Assembly (NCBI GenBank): GCA_902618205.1
Contig: CACMZL010000002.1
Span: 124,001 to 188,000, forward strand
From: an uncultured Pelagibacteraceae bacterium
GTDB taxonomy: Bacteria; Pseudomonadota; Alphaproteobacteria; Pelagibacterales; Pelagibacteraceae
Direction of reading: 5' to 3'
DNA: 64,000 nucleotides
In this document: in pieces, positions 51,527 to 60,038 of the stretch
Layout: each line of letters begins with the position of its first letter
Numbering within the stretch: position 1 is the first letter of the stretch
The notes under the pieces: generated by a model
The model's input: only the letters and a program-made list of their open reading frames with translations
What the model was told of the DNA's origin: nothing
Database searches by the model: none
Translations under genes and position numbers: made by a program

Positions 51527-52735
51527 ATGATCAATAAAATAAATAAAAGTATTCTAATTTTTTCTGTATTTGCCTTTGGCTTTTTTATATCAAATTTACT
51601 AAGATCAATTACCGCAACATTAACACCCGCTCTTTCAACTGAATTCAATTTAAGTGCTGCAAATCTTGGACTTTTAGCTGGAGGATATTTTCTAGGGTTT
51701 TCGCTCATGCAAATTCCTACTGGTATGTTATTAGATAGATTTGGCCCAAAAAAAGTTATCGGATATTTATTAATCATTGCTCTTATTGGAACTATTTCAT
51801 TTGCTTTTGCTAAAAGTTTTGCAGGTTTATTAATTTCTAGAATTTTCATTGGTGTAGGTGTTGCTGCTTGTTTAATGGGTCCTTTAACTGGTTACAGAGT
51901 ATGGTTTGAAGAAAAATATCAACAACGTGCAAATTCATGGATGTTGATGGTTGCAAATTTTGGATTTGTTGCATCAACTCTACCAGTTCAAATTTTATTA
52001 CCAATAATTGGTTGGCGATCTATTTTTTTAATTATAGCCTCTTTAATTTTGATAAGCATAATATTAATATCAATTTTAATACCTTCGTGGGAAACTAAGA
52101 GGGATGAAGACCAAAATAATAATCTTCAAAATCTTTCCCACATATGGAAAAATAAATTCTTTATTAGCTTAGTACCGCTTGCATTTTTTAATTATGGAGG
52201 TGTTCAAGCAATACAAACATTGTGGGCTGGCCCATGGATGCTAAATGTGACAGGTTATGATGCAATACAAAGTGCGACAGGTTTATTTTGGATAAATGTA
52301 ACTATGCTTTTTTCCTTTTTAATATGGGGATATTTTTTGCCAAAACTATCTTCCAAGGGAATTGACAGTATGAGAATTGTAAAATTTACACTTCCTATAA
52401 GTTATATAATTTTATTTTTAATAGTCATAATGGGAGACAAAGCTGGTGCAACCATGTTCACTCTTTATATTTTATCATCAATAGTAATTTCTTTAACCCA
52501 ACCAGCAATAGCATTAAATTTTCCTACTAAACTAGCAGGAAAATCTTTAACTTCATTCAATGTATTTTTATTTTCTGGTACTTTTTTTGTACAATGGATA
52601 ATTGGTTTAATAATAGATTTTTCCAGAAATTTAGGTGCTACTATTGACATGAGCTATCAAATTTCTTTTTCAATTTTTTTATTTTTATGCATTTTAAGTT
52701 ACTTATTTTTTTTAATATTAAATAAAAATGAATAA
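51527..52735 (+). CDS. Major facilitator superfamily transporter
   Basis: A 402-residue membrane protein with 12 predicted helices in two halves. The MFS motif between helices 2 and 3 is visible as GMLLDRFGPKKVIGY, and RIFIGVGVAACLMGPLTGYRVWF carries the conserved Arg of helix 4. The substrate is not predictable. It overlaps the EamA gene by eight bases and, sharing an intergenic region with the GGT operon, may import or export a compound handled there. Confidence 0.93.
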   Translation: MINKINKSILIFSVFAFGFFISNLLRSITATLTPALSTEFNLSAANLGLLAGGYFLGFSLMQIPTGMLLDRFGPKKVIGYLLIIALIGTISFAFAKSFAGLLISRIFIGVGVAACLMGPLTGYRVWFEEKYQQRANSWMLMVANFGFVASTLPVQILLPIIGWRSIFLIIASLILISIILISILIPSWETKRDEDQNNNLQNLSHIWKNKFFISLVPLAFFNYGGVQAIQTLWAGPWMLNVTGYDAIQSATGLFWINVTMLFSFLIWGYFLPKLSSKGIDSMRIVKFTLPISYIILFLIVIMGDKAGATMFTLYILSSIVISLTQPAIALNFPTKLAGKSLTSFNVFLFSGTFFVQWIIGLIIDFSRNLGATIDMSYQISFSIFLFLCILSYLFFLILNKNE

Positions 52736-53630
52736 AAATTTTATCGGATATTTTCTATTATTATTTCAACCACTTTTTATGGCTAGTAATTTAATTGTAG
52801 CAAGAGGTGGTGTTGATGATGTTCCTCCCATATCTTTATCTTTTTGGAGATGGTTTATTTTTTTTATTATTTTATTCGTCCTAAATTATAAGTATTTAGT
52901 TGATAATTTTCAGACTATTAAAAAAGAGAGTAAAAGAAGTTTTTTTCTAGGTTTGATGGGATGTGGTGTTTGTGGAATATTTCCATATATGGCTGGTTCA
53001 TCTACAACCATTGTTAATATGGGAATCCTTTATACTTCTTCACCAATATTTATAATTTTAATCTCATATTTTCTTTTTAAAGATAAGATAAATATTTTCC
53101 AATTTATTGGCTTACTTTTTTGTCTAGTTGGAGTGTTTGCTGTAATTTTAAAGGGCGATATCAATTTACTTCTTGAATTAAAATTTGCTTCTGGAGATTT
53201 TTGGATGTTAGGAGCAGCATTAGGCTGGGCAATTTATACAGTTATGCTCTTTCAATGGAATTCAGAACTTAAATTTTTTCCAAGACTAACAATTATATCT
53301 TTCTTTGGTTTTTTATCTATTTTGCCTTTTTATTTTATAGAGCATTTTTATTTTGAAAAAACTTTATTCAATGAAGAATTTTATTATTGGATTTTGTTTG
53401 CAGCAATTTCTCCAGGTATAATCGCTTTCTCACTATACACATTAACTATTAAATATTTAGGACCATCAACAACTGGTTTCACGCTATACCTCTATACAAT
53501 TTATGGAGCTTTTTATGGAATAATATTTTTTTCAGAGATTTTGGAAAATTATCATTTAATAGGTACCATATTTGTGTTTTTTGGTATTTATTTGGTAAGA
53601 AGAAAAAGTAAAAATGAAATTAAAGCCTAA
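52728..53630 (+). CDS. EamA/DMT-family transporter
   Basis: A 300-residue drug/metabolite-transporter-fold protein with ten hydrophobic helices in two EamA repeats. The first repeat starts FQPLFMASNLIVARGGVDDVPPISLSFWRW; the second contains GDFWMLGAALGWAIYTVML and ISPGIIAFSLYTLTIKYLGPST. The typical last-helix ending is FFGIYLVRRKSK. The substrate is unknown. It overlaps the MFS gene upstream and the hydrolase gene downstream, so three genes form one translation-coupled unit. Confidence 0.93.
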   Translation: MNKNFIGYFLLLFQPLFMASNLIVARGGVDDVPPISLSFWRWFIFFIILFVLNYKYLVDNFQTIKKESKRSFFLGLMGCGVCGIFPYMAGSSTTIVNMGILYTSSPIFIILISYFLFKDKINIFQFIGLLFCLVGVFAVILKGDINLLLELKFASGDFWMLGAALGWAIYTVMLFQWNSELKFFPRLTIISFFGFLSILPFYFIEHFYFEKTLFNEEFYYWILFAAISPGIIAFSLYTLTIKYLGPSTTGFTLYLYTIYGAFYGIIFFSEILENYHLIGTIFVFFGIYLVRRKSKNEIKA

Positions 53631-54426
53631 AATGTTATTTGCAAAAATTCTGTTTTATATTTTTATTATTTACTTTGGAGTTTCTCTAATAGTTTATTTT
53701 TATCAAAGAAAATTATTATACCATCCTGGAGAAAATAATTATTTAGATGAGGGACCTCTATCTCATAAAATCGAAAAAGTAACTATTCAATCTGATAATG
53801 ATCTAGTTGGATGGTATTACAAAAAAAATAATAACTCTAAAACTTTGCTTTTTTTTCACGGAAATGCTGGAAAATTAGATAATAGAATTTATAAACTAAA
53901 TGAGTTTGCAGATTTAGATTTAAACTATTTAATTTTTGCATATAGAGGCTTTAGTGGAAACAAAGGCAAACCAACAGAAATTGGACTTTACAAAGATGCA
54001 ATTAAAGCCAAGGAATGGCTTAATCAAAACAATATAGAAGATAAAGATATTGTTCTCTATGGAGAGTCTCTTGGCACTGCTGTAGCAATAGAGACCGCAA
54101 GTAACAATTTATTTGCAGGTATAATATTAGAGTCTCCATTCACATCCATGGAGATTTTGGCACAAAAATATTACCCATATCTTCCTGCAAAAATTATTTT
54201 AAAAGATAAATACAAATCCATTGAAAAAATTAACAAAATAAAGTTTCCCATGCATGTGATGCACGGGAAAAAGGATAATATTGTGCCATTTTATATGGGC
54301 GAAGAAATATTTAATAAATATGATGGTGTTAAGTCAAATTACTTTAATGACAACGACGATCATATGATGGAATTTAATAAAGGTTTAATTCAATCAATTG
54401 ACAATTTTATAAAAAGTTTAAATTAA
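53614..54426 (+). CDS. Membrane-anchored alpha/beta hydrolase (BEM46/ABHD-like)
   Basis: A 270-residue serine hydrolase. An N-terminal helix (LFYIFIIYFGVSLIVYFY) anchors it and is followed by FYQRKLLYHPG-like sequence (YQRKLLYHPGE), typical of the BEM46 group. The nucleophile elbow is LYGESLGTA, the acid is in HGKKDNIVPF and the catalytic His in DDHMMEF; FHGNAG forms the oxyanion region. The start could also be Met7 at 53632, just after the EamA stop. The substrate is unknown. Confidence 0.9.
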   Translation: MKLKPKMLFAKILFYIFIIYFGVSLIVYFYQRKLLYHPGENNYLDEGPLSHKIEKVTIQSDNDLVGWYYKKNNNSKTLLFFHGNAGKLDNRIYKLNEFADLDLNYLIFAYRGFSGNKGKPTEIGLYKDAIKAKEWLNQNNIEDKDIVLYGESLGTAVAIETASNNLFAGIILESPFTSMEILAQKYYPYLPAKIILKDKYKSIEKINKIKFPMHVMHGKKDNIVPFYMGEEIFNKYDGVKSNYFNDNDDHMMEFNKGLIQSIDNFIKSLN

Positions 54427-54474
54427 GACATAATTTAAACAAATCCACATCACTTTTAAATTCTAATTTTAAAT

Positions 54475-55038
54475 ATGTTTAAACTTCTTTTATTACTTTT
54501 TTTATTAATATTGCCGACAAAACTTAGTTCAGAAATAAATAATGAGTACTATGATAACAATTATTTCCATATTGGAAAAATGAATTCTTACAATAGTGAG
54601 TTCACTCTATATTTTAAAACACGGAAGAAAGCTATTTTAGCAAAGGGAGAATTTTCTAATTATATCAATGATTTTCCACAGGACTTATACTTATATGATA
54701 AAAATTTAAATAAAGATTACCCTCTGATTTCATATGACTGGTTTCCAAAAAAAGTTAAAAAAATATCAAAAAAATATAATTACCCACTTTTCCCAGAGGA
54801 TTTTGCTTACTATTTATTAAATGACAACAACACTTTAATTTTGATAAGTGCAAAAAAAAATTTTTATGAAAATTTAAAATATGACATAAAAAATAATAAG
54901 CTAGAAATTGCTAATACCTCTGGCAAATTAAATTTTATAATCTCTTCTTATGCTGAAAACTGTGGTTATAAATCTCTAAAAAATAATTTTGAGTGCAACA
55001 TTTATAAACCTTTAATTTCTAAAAATTTGCTTAATTAA
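54475..55038 (+). CDS. Exported hypothetical protein
   Basis: A 187-residue protein with a clear signal peptide (MFKLLLLLFLLILPTKLSS). The mature part is rich in Asn, Lys and Tyr, looks beta-rich (FTLYFKTRKKAILAKGEF, LYLYDKNLNKDYPLISYDWFP) and has two Cys near the C-terminus (AENCGYKS, NFECNIYK) that could form a disulphide. I do not recognise a family. It is flanked by a 48-base gap upstream and converges with ftsY, overlapping it by eight bases. It is probably periplasmic. Confidence 0.75.
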   Translation: MFKLLLLLFLLILPTKLSSEINNEYYDNNYFHIGKMNSYNSEFTLYFKTRKKAILAKGEFSNYINDFPQDLYLYDKNLNKDYPLISYDWFPKKVKKISKKYNYPLFPEDFAYYLLNDNNTLILISAKKNFYENLKYDIKNNKLEIANTSGKLNFIISSYAENCGYKSLKNNFECNIYKPLISKNLLN

Positions 55039-55948
55039 CTTGGGTAAATGCACTTGCAAACTTCTCAGCTTCAAATATTTGTAAGTCATCCTCTTTTTCT
55101 CCAAGCCCGAGACCAACAATAGGTACTTTATATTTCTTTGAAATCGCAATTAATATTCCACCTTTTGCAGTTCCGTCAAGTTTTGTCATTATGATGCCTG
55201 TGATTGGAAGTAATTTATTAAATTCTTCGAGTTGATTAATTATATTTTGTCCCGATGTTGCATCTAAAACTAAGATAACCTCGTGAGGTGCTGTTTCATC
55301 ACTTTTTTTAATTACATTCCCTATTTTTTTTAATTCATCCATTAAATTCTTTTTATTTTGTAATCTTCCTGCCGTGTCTACTATTACTTGATTTATGTTT
55401 TGACTTTGAGCTATTTCCATTGCTTTAAAAGCAACTGAAGCTGGATCTGAACCAGGATCTGATTTTACAATTTTAGCATCAACCCTGTTAGCCCATTCTT
55501 CTAATTGATCAATAGCAGCTGCTCTAAATGTATCGCATGCTGAAAATAGAACTTTATTATTATTTTGTATAAATATTTTTCCTAATTTTCCAATAGTAGT
55601 TGTCTTACCAACTCCATTAACACCTGAAACTAATATTATATTTGTCTTTTCTTTTTTTAAGAAAAAATCTTTCTTTTCTAGGGGTTTCATTAGTTCTAAA
55701 ATATAATTATTAAGTATTTCAAAAACTTCCTTTACTGGATCATTTTTTGGATCAATCTTTTTTTGAGCAATTATAGATTTTATCTCTGATGCTGCATCTA
55801 TGCCCACGTCTGAGCCGATCAAGAATTCTTCTATTTTATCAAGAGTTGTATCGTCAATTTCTTTCTTAACTATTATTTCTTTAAGACCTGATGCTATATT
55901 ACTTGCACTTCTTTTAAATCCGATTTTAAATTTTTCAAAAATACCCAT
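55031..55948 (-). CDS. ftsY: Signal recognition particle receptor FtsY
   Basis: A 305-residue SRP-type GTPase that docks Ffh-ribosome complexes at the membrane. The NG domain is complete: helical N domain, G1 VSGVNGVGKTTTIGKL, the SACDTFRAAAIDQLEEW box, VDTAGRLQNKKNLMDEL and the IMTKLDGTAKGG motif. The acidic A domain of E. coli FtsY is essentially absent; the protein starts almost directly with the amphipathic helix (MGIFEKFKIGFKRSAS). Its ATG overlaps the dapF stop by one base, and it is divergent from ffh, its partner gene. Confidence 0.97.
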   Translation of the reverse strand: MGIFEKFKIGFKRSASNIASGLKEIIVKKEIDDTTLDKIEEFLIGSDVGIDAASEIKSIIAQKKIDPKNDPVKEVFEILNNYILELMKPLEKKDFFLKKEKTNIILVSGVNGVGKTTTIGKLGKIFIQNNNKVLFSACDTFRAAAIDQLEEWANRVDAKIVKSDPGSDPASVAFKAMEIAQSQNINQVIVDTAGRLQNKKNLMDELKKIGNVIKKSDETAPHEVILVLDATSGQNIINQLEEFNKLLPITGIIMTKLDGTAKGGILIAISKKYKVPIVGLGLGEKEDDLQIFEAEKFASAFTQVN

Positions 55949-56772
55949 TATATTTTGATATTAATTTTTTCAATTTCAGATACAGGACCTCTCATTTTTA
56001 TATTTAATTCATTATCAATTTGAATATTTAAAATTCCTGTTGAAAATTCTATTTTTGAATTACTATTTTGTAGTTGATTTAAATTAGCTGCGACTGCTGT
56101 TGCACATGCTGCAGTCCCGCAAGCTTTTGTTAAACCAGCGCCCCTCTCCCAAACTTTAATTTTGTAATGTTGTTCACTAATTTTTTGAGCTATTGTGACA
56201 TTACATTTTTCAGGGAAAACTTCATGATTTTCTATTAATGGTCCATACTTTTTTAAATTTATTTTTTCTATATCCTCGCAAAAATATATGACATGAGGGT
56301 TTCCAACATTCACTGCAATACCACCATTCATTTTATTTCCGTCAATATCAATCATACCAAGTGATAGATTTTTAGTATCAAGATCTTTACTTAAAGGAAT
56401 TTTGTTCCACTCTAAATTTGGAGTTCCAATTATTGTTTCAACATCTTTATTATTAAGGACCTTAGATTTTAATATTTTTGAGGATACCAAAATTTCAATT
56501 TCTTTTTTATTTTTTTCAATACTTAGTAAATAAGCAACGCATCTAGTTCCATTTCCACATGCATCTGAGCGGCTTCCATCCGAGTTAAAAAAAGCAACAT
56601 CAGCATCAGCTTTTTGACTTTTTTTTATGTAGATCAACTGATCGCACCCTATGAAATCTCTGTCACAAATTTTTAAGATTTGGTCATTTGATAAGTTTAA
56701 ATTATTTATTCTCTGATCAATAATAACAAAGTCGTTACCTAATCCATCCATTTTAAATGCTTCAAATTCCAT
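55948..56772 (-). CDS. dapF: Diaminopimelate epimerase
   Basis: Cofactor-free racemisation of LL- to meso-diaminopimelate for lysine and peptidoglycan. The 274-residue protein has both catalytic Cys motifs, SDACGNGTRCVAY and LTKACGTAACATA, together with KMDGLGNDFVIID at the N-terminus and GNPHVIYF. It is complete. It is co-transcribed with ftsY and is divergent from the structured RNA region and ffh. Confidence 0.97.
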   Translation of the reverse strand: MEFEAFKMDGLGNDFVIIDQRINNLNLSNDQILKICDRDFIGCDQLIYIKKSQKADADVAFFNSDGSRSDACGNGTRCVAYLLSIEKNKKEIEILVSSKILKSKVLNNKDVETIIGTPNLEWNKIPLSKDLDTKNLSLGMIDIDGNKMNGGIAVNVGNPHVIYFCEDIEKINLKKYGPLIENHEVFPEKCNVTIAQKISEQHYKIKVWERGAGLTKACGTAACATAVAANLNQLQNSNSKIEFSTGILNIQIDNELNIKMRGPVSEIEKINIKI

Positions 56773-56795
56773 ATAAATAATACTTAACTTATTTA

Positions 56796-56821
56796 TTGAC
56801 TTTTTGAACCTCTAATATAGT
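56796..56821 (+). promoter_or_regulatory. Candidate promoter for the structured RNA / ffh
   Basis: TTGACT at 56796-56801 and TATAGT at 56816-56821 resemble -35 and -10 boxes, although the 14-base spacer is short. Transcription would begin near 56828, just before the folded region. Confidence 0.4.
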
Positions 56822-56827
56822 TTACGC

Positions 56828-56931
56828 GAACTTCCGCAAAATACAGCAATTTGCGGTGTCTTTGGAAACAAAGAGATCGACACCAGTCAGCGAGGGTTCG
56901 CCCACTGGTGCGATACTTGCTGTGCGAAATT
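56828..56931 (+). ncRNA. Candidate structured RNA directly upstream of ffh
   Basis: About 100 bases, markedly richer in G+C than the surroundings and able to fold fully. Stem 42-49/917-924 (ACAGCAA with TTGCTGT, last digits of the 56,xxx coordinates) closes a domain. Inside are GGTGTC/GACACC (56855-56860 with 56879-56884), capped by TTTG-GAAA-CAAA, and AGT/ACT with GGG-TTCG-CCC (56885-56906). A competing hairpin CCGCAAA/TTTGCGG (56834-56840 with 56850-56856) would disrupt the closing stem. The ffh ATG follows within eight bases. It does not contain the usual SRP RNA motif, so it may be a leader or switch of ffh, or a separate small RNA. Confidence 0.6.
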
Positions 56932-58290
56932 ATGTTTGAAAATTTAACTAATAAATTTGAAGAAATTTTTTCTTCATTAAAAAAAGCTCCTTCTCTTGAT
57001 GAAAAGCAAGTTGATGAGGGTTTAAAAGGTATAAGGTTGGCCTTATTAGAAGCCGATGTTTCTTTAGACGTAGTTAAGGAGTTTATTAGTAGAGTTAAGC
57101 CTAAAGCGCTAGGTCAAGAAATTATACGATCAACTTCTCCCGGGGATATGGTTGTAAAAATCGTTTATGACGAAATAGTATCTTTTTTAGGTGATAAGAA
57201 TTCTGAAATCTCCCTTAATGCTGTCCCTCCAGTTCCAATCATGTTAGTTGGGTTGCAAGGTTCAGGAAAAACTACAACAACCTCAAAATTAGCGAAATTT
57301 TTAGAGAAAAATAATAAGAAAAAAGTTATGATGGCTAGTTTGGATGTTTACAGACCTGCCGCGCAAGAGCAATTGAGACTTTTGGGTGAACAAAATAATA
57401 TTGAAACTTTGCCAATTATAGAAGGCCAGCTTCCTGCTGATATTTGTAGAAGAGCTTTAAGTGCTGCAAATTTAAATGGTTGTGAAGTAGTTTTATTTGA
57501 TACCGCTGGAAGAACACAAATAGATTTTCAAATGATGAATGAAATCAAACAAATTGAAACTATTATTAATCCTGCAGAAACTATACTAGTAGCAGATTCT
57601 CTAACAGGTCAAGTTGCTGCTAATGTAGCAAAGGAATTTAAAAATACAGTAAATTTGAGCGGCATTATACTTACAAGAGCAGATGGAGATGGAAGAGGTG
57701 GAGCTGCATTGAGTATGAAATATGTTGCTGAGGTCCCTATAAAGTTTCTTGGTGTTGGAGAAAAAATTGAGAATTTTGAAGTTTTCCATCCTGATCGAAT
57801 TGCAAATAGAATTTTGGGAATGGGAGATATCGTTTCCTTAGTTGAAAAAGCTTCAGAAGATTTAGATCAAGAAAATTTAAAGAAAACAGAAGAGAAACTT
57901 AAAAAAGGTCAATTCTCGATGGAAGATTATCTTTCTCAATTACGTCAAATGAAAAAGATGGGTGGAATAGAAGGCATAATGTCATTTCTCCCTGGAGTTT
58001 CAAAAATTAAATCACAAATGGACCAATCAGGAATAGATGAAAAAATTATAACTCAAAATGAAGCTGTTATTTTATCAATGACAAAGCAAGAAAGAGAAAA
58101 TCCTAAAATTATAAATGGATCAAGAAAAAAAAGAATTGCTAATGGCTCAGGTACAGACATTGCCACTATCAATAAGTTGTTAAAACAATTTAAGATGATG
58201 TCAGAAATGATGAAAAAAATGTCTAAAGGAAACATGAAAGGAATGGCGGATAAAGGGATCCCGCCTGAACTATTTAATCAATTAAAATAA
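56932..58290 (+). CDS. ffh: Signal recognition particle protein Ffh (SRP54)
   Basis: A 452-residue GTPase that binds SRP RNA and signal sequences. The start is ATG 56932 (MFENLTNKFEEIFSSLKK); the ORF-track start at 56851 would translate the structured RNA and is rejected. Motifs include LVGLQGSGKTTTTSKLA, MASLDVYRPAAQEQL, LFDTAGRTQ and ILTRADGDGRGG in the NG domain. The Met-rich M domain follows (LRQMKKMGGIEGIMSFLPG and MMSEMMKKMSKGNMKGM). No SD precedes the start, which lies right at the edge of the RNA fold. It is first in the run with rpsP, trmD and rplS. Confidence 0.97.
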   Translation: MFENLTNKFEEIFSSLKKAPSLDEKQVDEGLKGIRLALLEADVSLDVVKEFISRVKPKALGQEIIRSTSPGDMVVKIVYDEIVSFLGDKNSEISLNAVPPVPIMLVGLQGSGKTTTTSKLAKFLEKNNKKKVMMASLDVYRPAAQEQLRLLGEQNNIETLPIIEGQLPADICRRALSAANLNGCEVVLFDTAGRTQIDFQMMNEIKQIETIINPAETILVADSLTGQVAANVAKEFKNTVNLSGIILTRADGDGRGGAALSMKYVAEVPIKFLGVGEKIENFEVFHPDRIANRILGMGDIVSLVEKASEDLDQENLKKTEEKLKKGQFSMEDYLSQLRQMKKMGGIEGIMSFLPGVSKIKSQMDQSGIDEKIITQNEAVILSMTKQERENPKIINGSRKKRIANGSGTDIATINKLLKQFKMMSEMMKKMSKGNMKGMADKGIPPELFNQLK

Positions 58291-58298
58291 AGGAGATA
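58291..58298 (+). promoter_or_regulatory. Shine-Dalgarno AGGAGATA before rpsP
   Basis: AGGAGATA lies six bases before the rpsP ATG at 58305, right after the ffh stop. It is a strong SD for a ribosomal protein gene and supports the start. Confidence 0.7.
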
Positions 58299-58304
58299 TA
58301 AGTA

Positions 58305-58751
58305 ATGTTAAAAATGAGACTATCAATGGGAGGTACTAAAAAAAGGCCAGTATATAAAATTGTTGTGGCTGATAGTAGGTTTCCAAGAGACGGAAGGTTT
58401 ATAGAAAAATTAGGTTTTTATAATCCGTTATTACCGAAGGATAAAAAGGAAAGAATTGGCTTAGATTCTGAGCGAATTAAATATTGGTTAGGTCAAGGAG
58501 CTCAGCCAACAACAAGAGTTGCAAGGTTATTGGGAGAAAACGATATAATGCCAATGCCTGAAAAAGGAAACAATCCTCAAAAAGCAATTCCTAAAAAAGA
58601 TAGAAAAAAAGCTGACGAAGGTGGAGAAGCGAAACCAGAAGGGGATGCATCTAAACCAGCAGAAGCACCTAAGGAAGAAGCTAAGCCAGCAGAAGCACCT
58701 AAGGAAGAAGCTAAGCCAGCAGAAGCACCTAAGGAAGAAGAAAAAAAATAA
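58305..58751 (+). CDS. rpsP: Ribosomal protein bS16 with repetitive Pro-Ala-Glu-Lys tail
   Basis: Small-subunit protein S16. The core (residues 1 to about 85) is normal: [37 protein letters not shown] and [17 protein letters not shown]. Beyond it comes a tail of about 60 residues ending in three copies of [10 protein letters not shown]. At the DNA level these are three 30-base units (58651-58740), the last two identical. S16 is usually 80-90 residues, so the tail is an addition that must project from the ribosome. Its TAA stop shares a base with the trmD ATG. Confidence 0.97.
   Translation: MLKMRLSMGGTKKRPVYKIVVADSRFPRDGRFIEKLGFYNPLLPKDKKERIGLDSERIKYWLGQGAQPTTRVARLLGENDIMPMPEKGNNPQKAIPKKDRKKADEGGEAKPEGDASKPAEAPKEEAKPAEAPKEEAKPAEAPKEEEKK
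58651..58740 (+). repeat. Three tandem 30-bp repeats in the rpsP 3' end
   Basis: The unit CTAAGCCAGCAGAAGCACCT plus AAGGAAGAAG occurs three times in register; the first copy differs by one base (CTAAA). The repeats are in frame and encode [10 protein letters not shown]. Near-identity at the DNA level points to recent slippage or recombination, so copy number may vary between strains. Confidence 0.95.
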
Positions 58752-59446
58752 TGTTAGAAGCTCGTATATTCACACTCTATCCAGATTTTTTTCCAGGTTA
58801 TTTAGGTCAAGGTATTTTTGGTAAAGCACTATCAGAGAATAAATGGAAAATAGATACTGTGGATATAAGAGAGTATGCATTTGATAAACATAAAACTGTT
58901 GATGACACTCCCTATGGAGGAGGTGAAGGTATGTTAATGAAAGCAGATGTATTAGCAAAATCAATAGATAAGAATGTTAAAGATGGCGAAAAGATTATTT
59001 ATCTAAGTCCGAAGGGTAAGTTGTTCAATCATCAATTAGCAAAACAACTATCTCAAGAAAAAACAATAAATATAATTTGTGGACACTTTGAGGGAGTTGA
59101 TGAAAGATTATTAAAAACAAGAAATATTGAGGAAGTAAGTATAGGAGACTTTGTTTTGTCTGGAGGTGAAGGAGCTTCATTTGTAATTCTTGATGCAATT
59201 TTAAGATTTATTCCTGGTATTCTTGGCAATACAAATTCAGCTAAAGATGAAAGTTTTGAAAACGGACTTTTAGAGTATCCTCAATTTACAAAACCTCAAA
59301 TATGGGAGGAAAAAAGTGTTCCAGATGTGCTATTATCAGGCGATCACGCCAAAATTAAAGACTGGCGTTTATCTCAATCTGAGGCTATAACACGCGACCG
59401 AAGACCAGATTTGTGGCAATTATATAAAAAGACTAAAGAGAATTAA
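58751..59446 (+). CDS. trmD: tRNA (guanine-N1)-methyltransferase TrmD
   Basis: SAM-dependent methylation of G37 in tRNAs reading CNN and GGN-type codons. The 231-residue SPOUT protein has [40 protein letters not shown], the knot region [12 protein letters not shown] and [11 protein letters not shown], and a C-terminal domain with [13 protein letters not shown]. It is complete. The order rpsP - trmD - rplS is the ancient bacterial arrangement (rimM, usually between rpsP and trmD, is missing here). Confidence 0.97.
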   Translation: MLEARIFTLYPDFFPGYLGQGIFGKALSENKWKIDTVDIREYAFDKHKTVDDTPYGGGEGMLMKADVLAKSIDKNVKDGEKIIYLSPKGKLFNHQLAKQLSQEKTINIICGHFEGVDERLLKTRNIEEVSIGDFVLSGGEGASFVILDAILRFIPGILGNTNSAKDESFENGLLEYPQFTKPQIWEEKSVPDVLLSGDHAKIKDWRLSQSEAITRDRRPDLWQLYKKTKEN

Positions 59447-59447
59447 A

Positions 59448-60029
59448 ATGAAGACAATTGAAGAAATTAATCAATCTAAAGTAAAAAAAATTATTTCTGA
59501 GAGAAAGCATCCAGAATTTTTCCCAGGCGATATTGTTAAAGTAGGAGTTAGAATAACTGAAGGAAAAAGAGATCGTATTCAATATTTTGAAGGTGTGTGT
59601 ATTGCGAAAAAAAATAGAGATATCAATTCTTCTTTTACTGTAAGAAAAATTTCTTTTGGTGAGGGTGTGGAAAGAACATTTGCTTTATATAGTCCGATTG
59701 TAGATACAATTAAAGTTGTAAGGTCAGGAAAAGTTAGAAGAGCCAAGTTATATTATTTGAGAGATAGAACAGGTAAATCTGCAAGAATTGCAGAAAAAAT
59801 TAAAAAGAAAATAGGTATAGATGTCGAAACTAAGATTCACGAAGTAACAGAAGAAAATGTTATGCCTGATACAGAACAAAAAATAGCAGATAGCCAACAA
59901 GATTCCAATAAAGATGCTCCAAAAGTAGAAGCAAAAAATCCAGAAGAAAAAAAAGAAACTAAAAAAGAAACCCCATCAGTAGAAAAAAAAACTGATGAAA
60001 AAAAAGAAAATCCTGAAGTAAAAAAATAA
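59448..60029 (+). CDS. rplS: Ribosomal protein bL19 with Lys/Glu-rich C-terminal tail
   Basis: Large-subunit protein L19 at the subunit interface. The core, with [29 protein letters not shown] and [31 protein letters not shown], takes the first 125 residues or so. The remaining 65 or so are a charged low-complexity tail ([23 protein letters not shown]). Typical L19 is 115-130 residues. The tail parallels the one on S16 encoded 0.7 kb upstream, although the sequence is different. It is separated by nine bases from leuC. Confidence 0.96.
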   Translation: MKTIEEINQSKVKKIISERKHPEFFPGDIVKVGVRITEGKRDRIQYFEGVCIAKKNRDINSSFTVRKISFGEGVERTFALYSPIVDTIKVVRSGKVRRAKLYYLRDRTGKSARIAEKIKKKIGIDVETKIHEVTEENVMPDTEQKIADSQQDSNKDAPKVEAKNPEEKKETKKETPSVEKKTDEKKENPEVKK

Positions 60030-60038
60030 TTTTTTACA

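Noticed and set aside
56890-56906. tRNA T-arm reading of GGGTTCGCCC
   Set aside because: The surrounding bases do not make acceptor, D or anticodon arms; GTTCG occurs here inside a simple hairpin.
56851-56931. N-terminal extension of ffh proposed by the ORF track (MRCLWKQRDRHQ...)
   Set aside because: The extension translates the structured RNA and does not resemble Ffh, whose normal N-terminus begins at MFENLTNKF (56932).
56828-56931. 4.5S SRP RNA (ffs) identity for the structured element
   Set aside because: The location is suggestive, but the conserved GGTCAGG...GGAAGGAAGCAGCC loop sequence is absent, so I left it as an unassigned structured RNA.
58621-58824. Plus-strand ORF with [10 protein letters not shown] repeats
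   Set aside because: Alternative-frame reading of the 30-bp rpsP repeats; the S16 frame explains the sequence and the trmD gene starts inside it.
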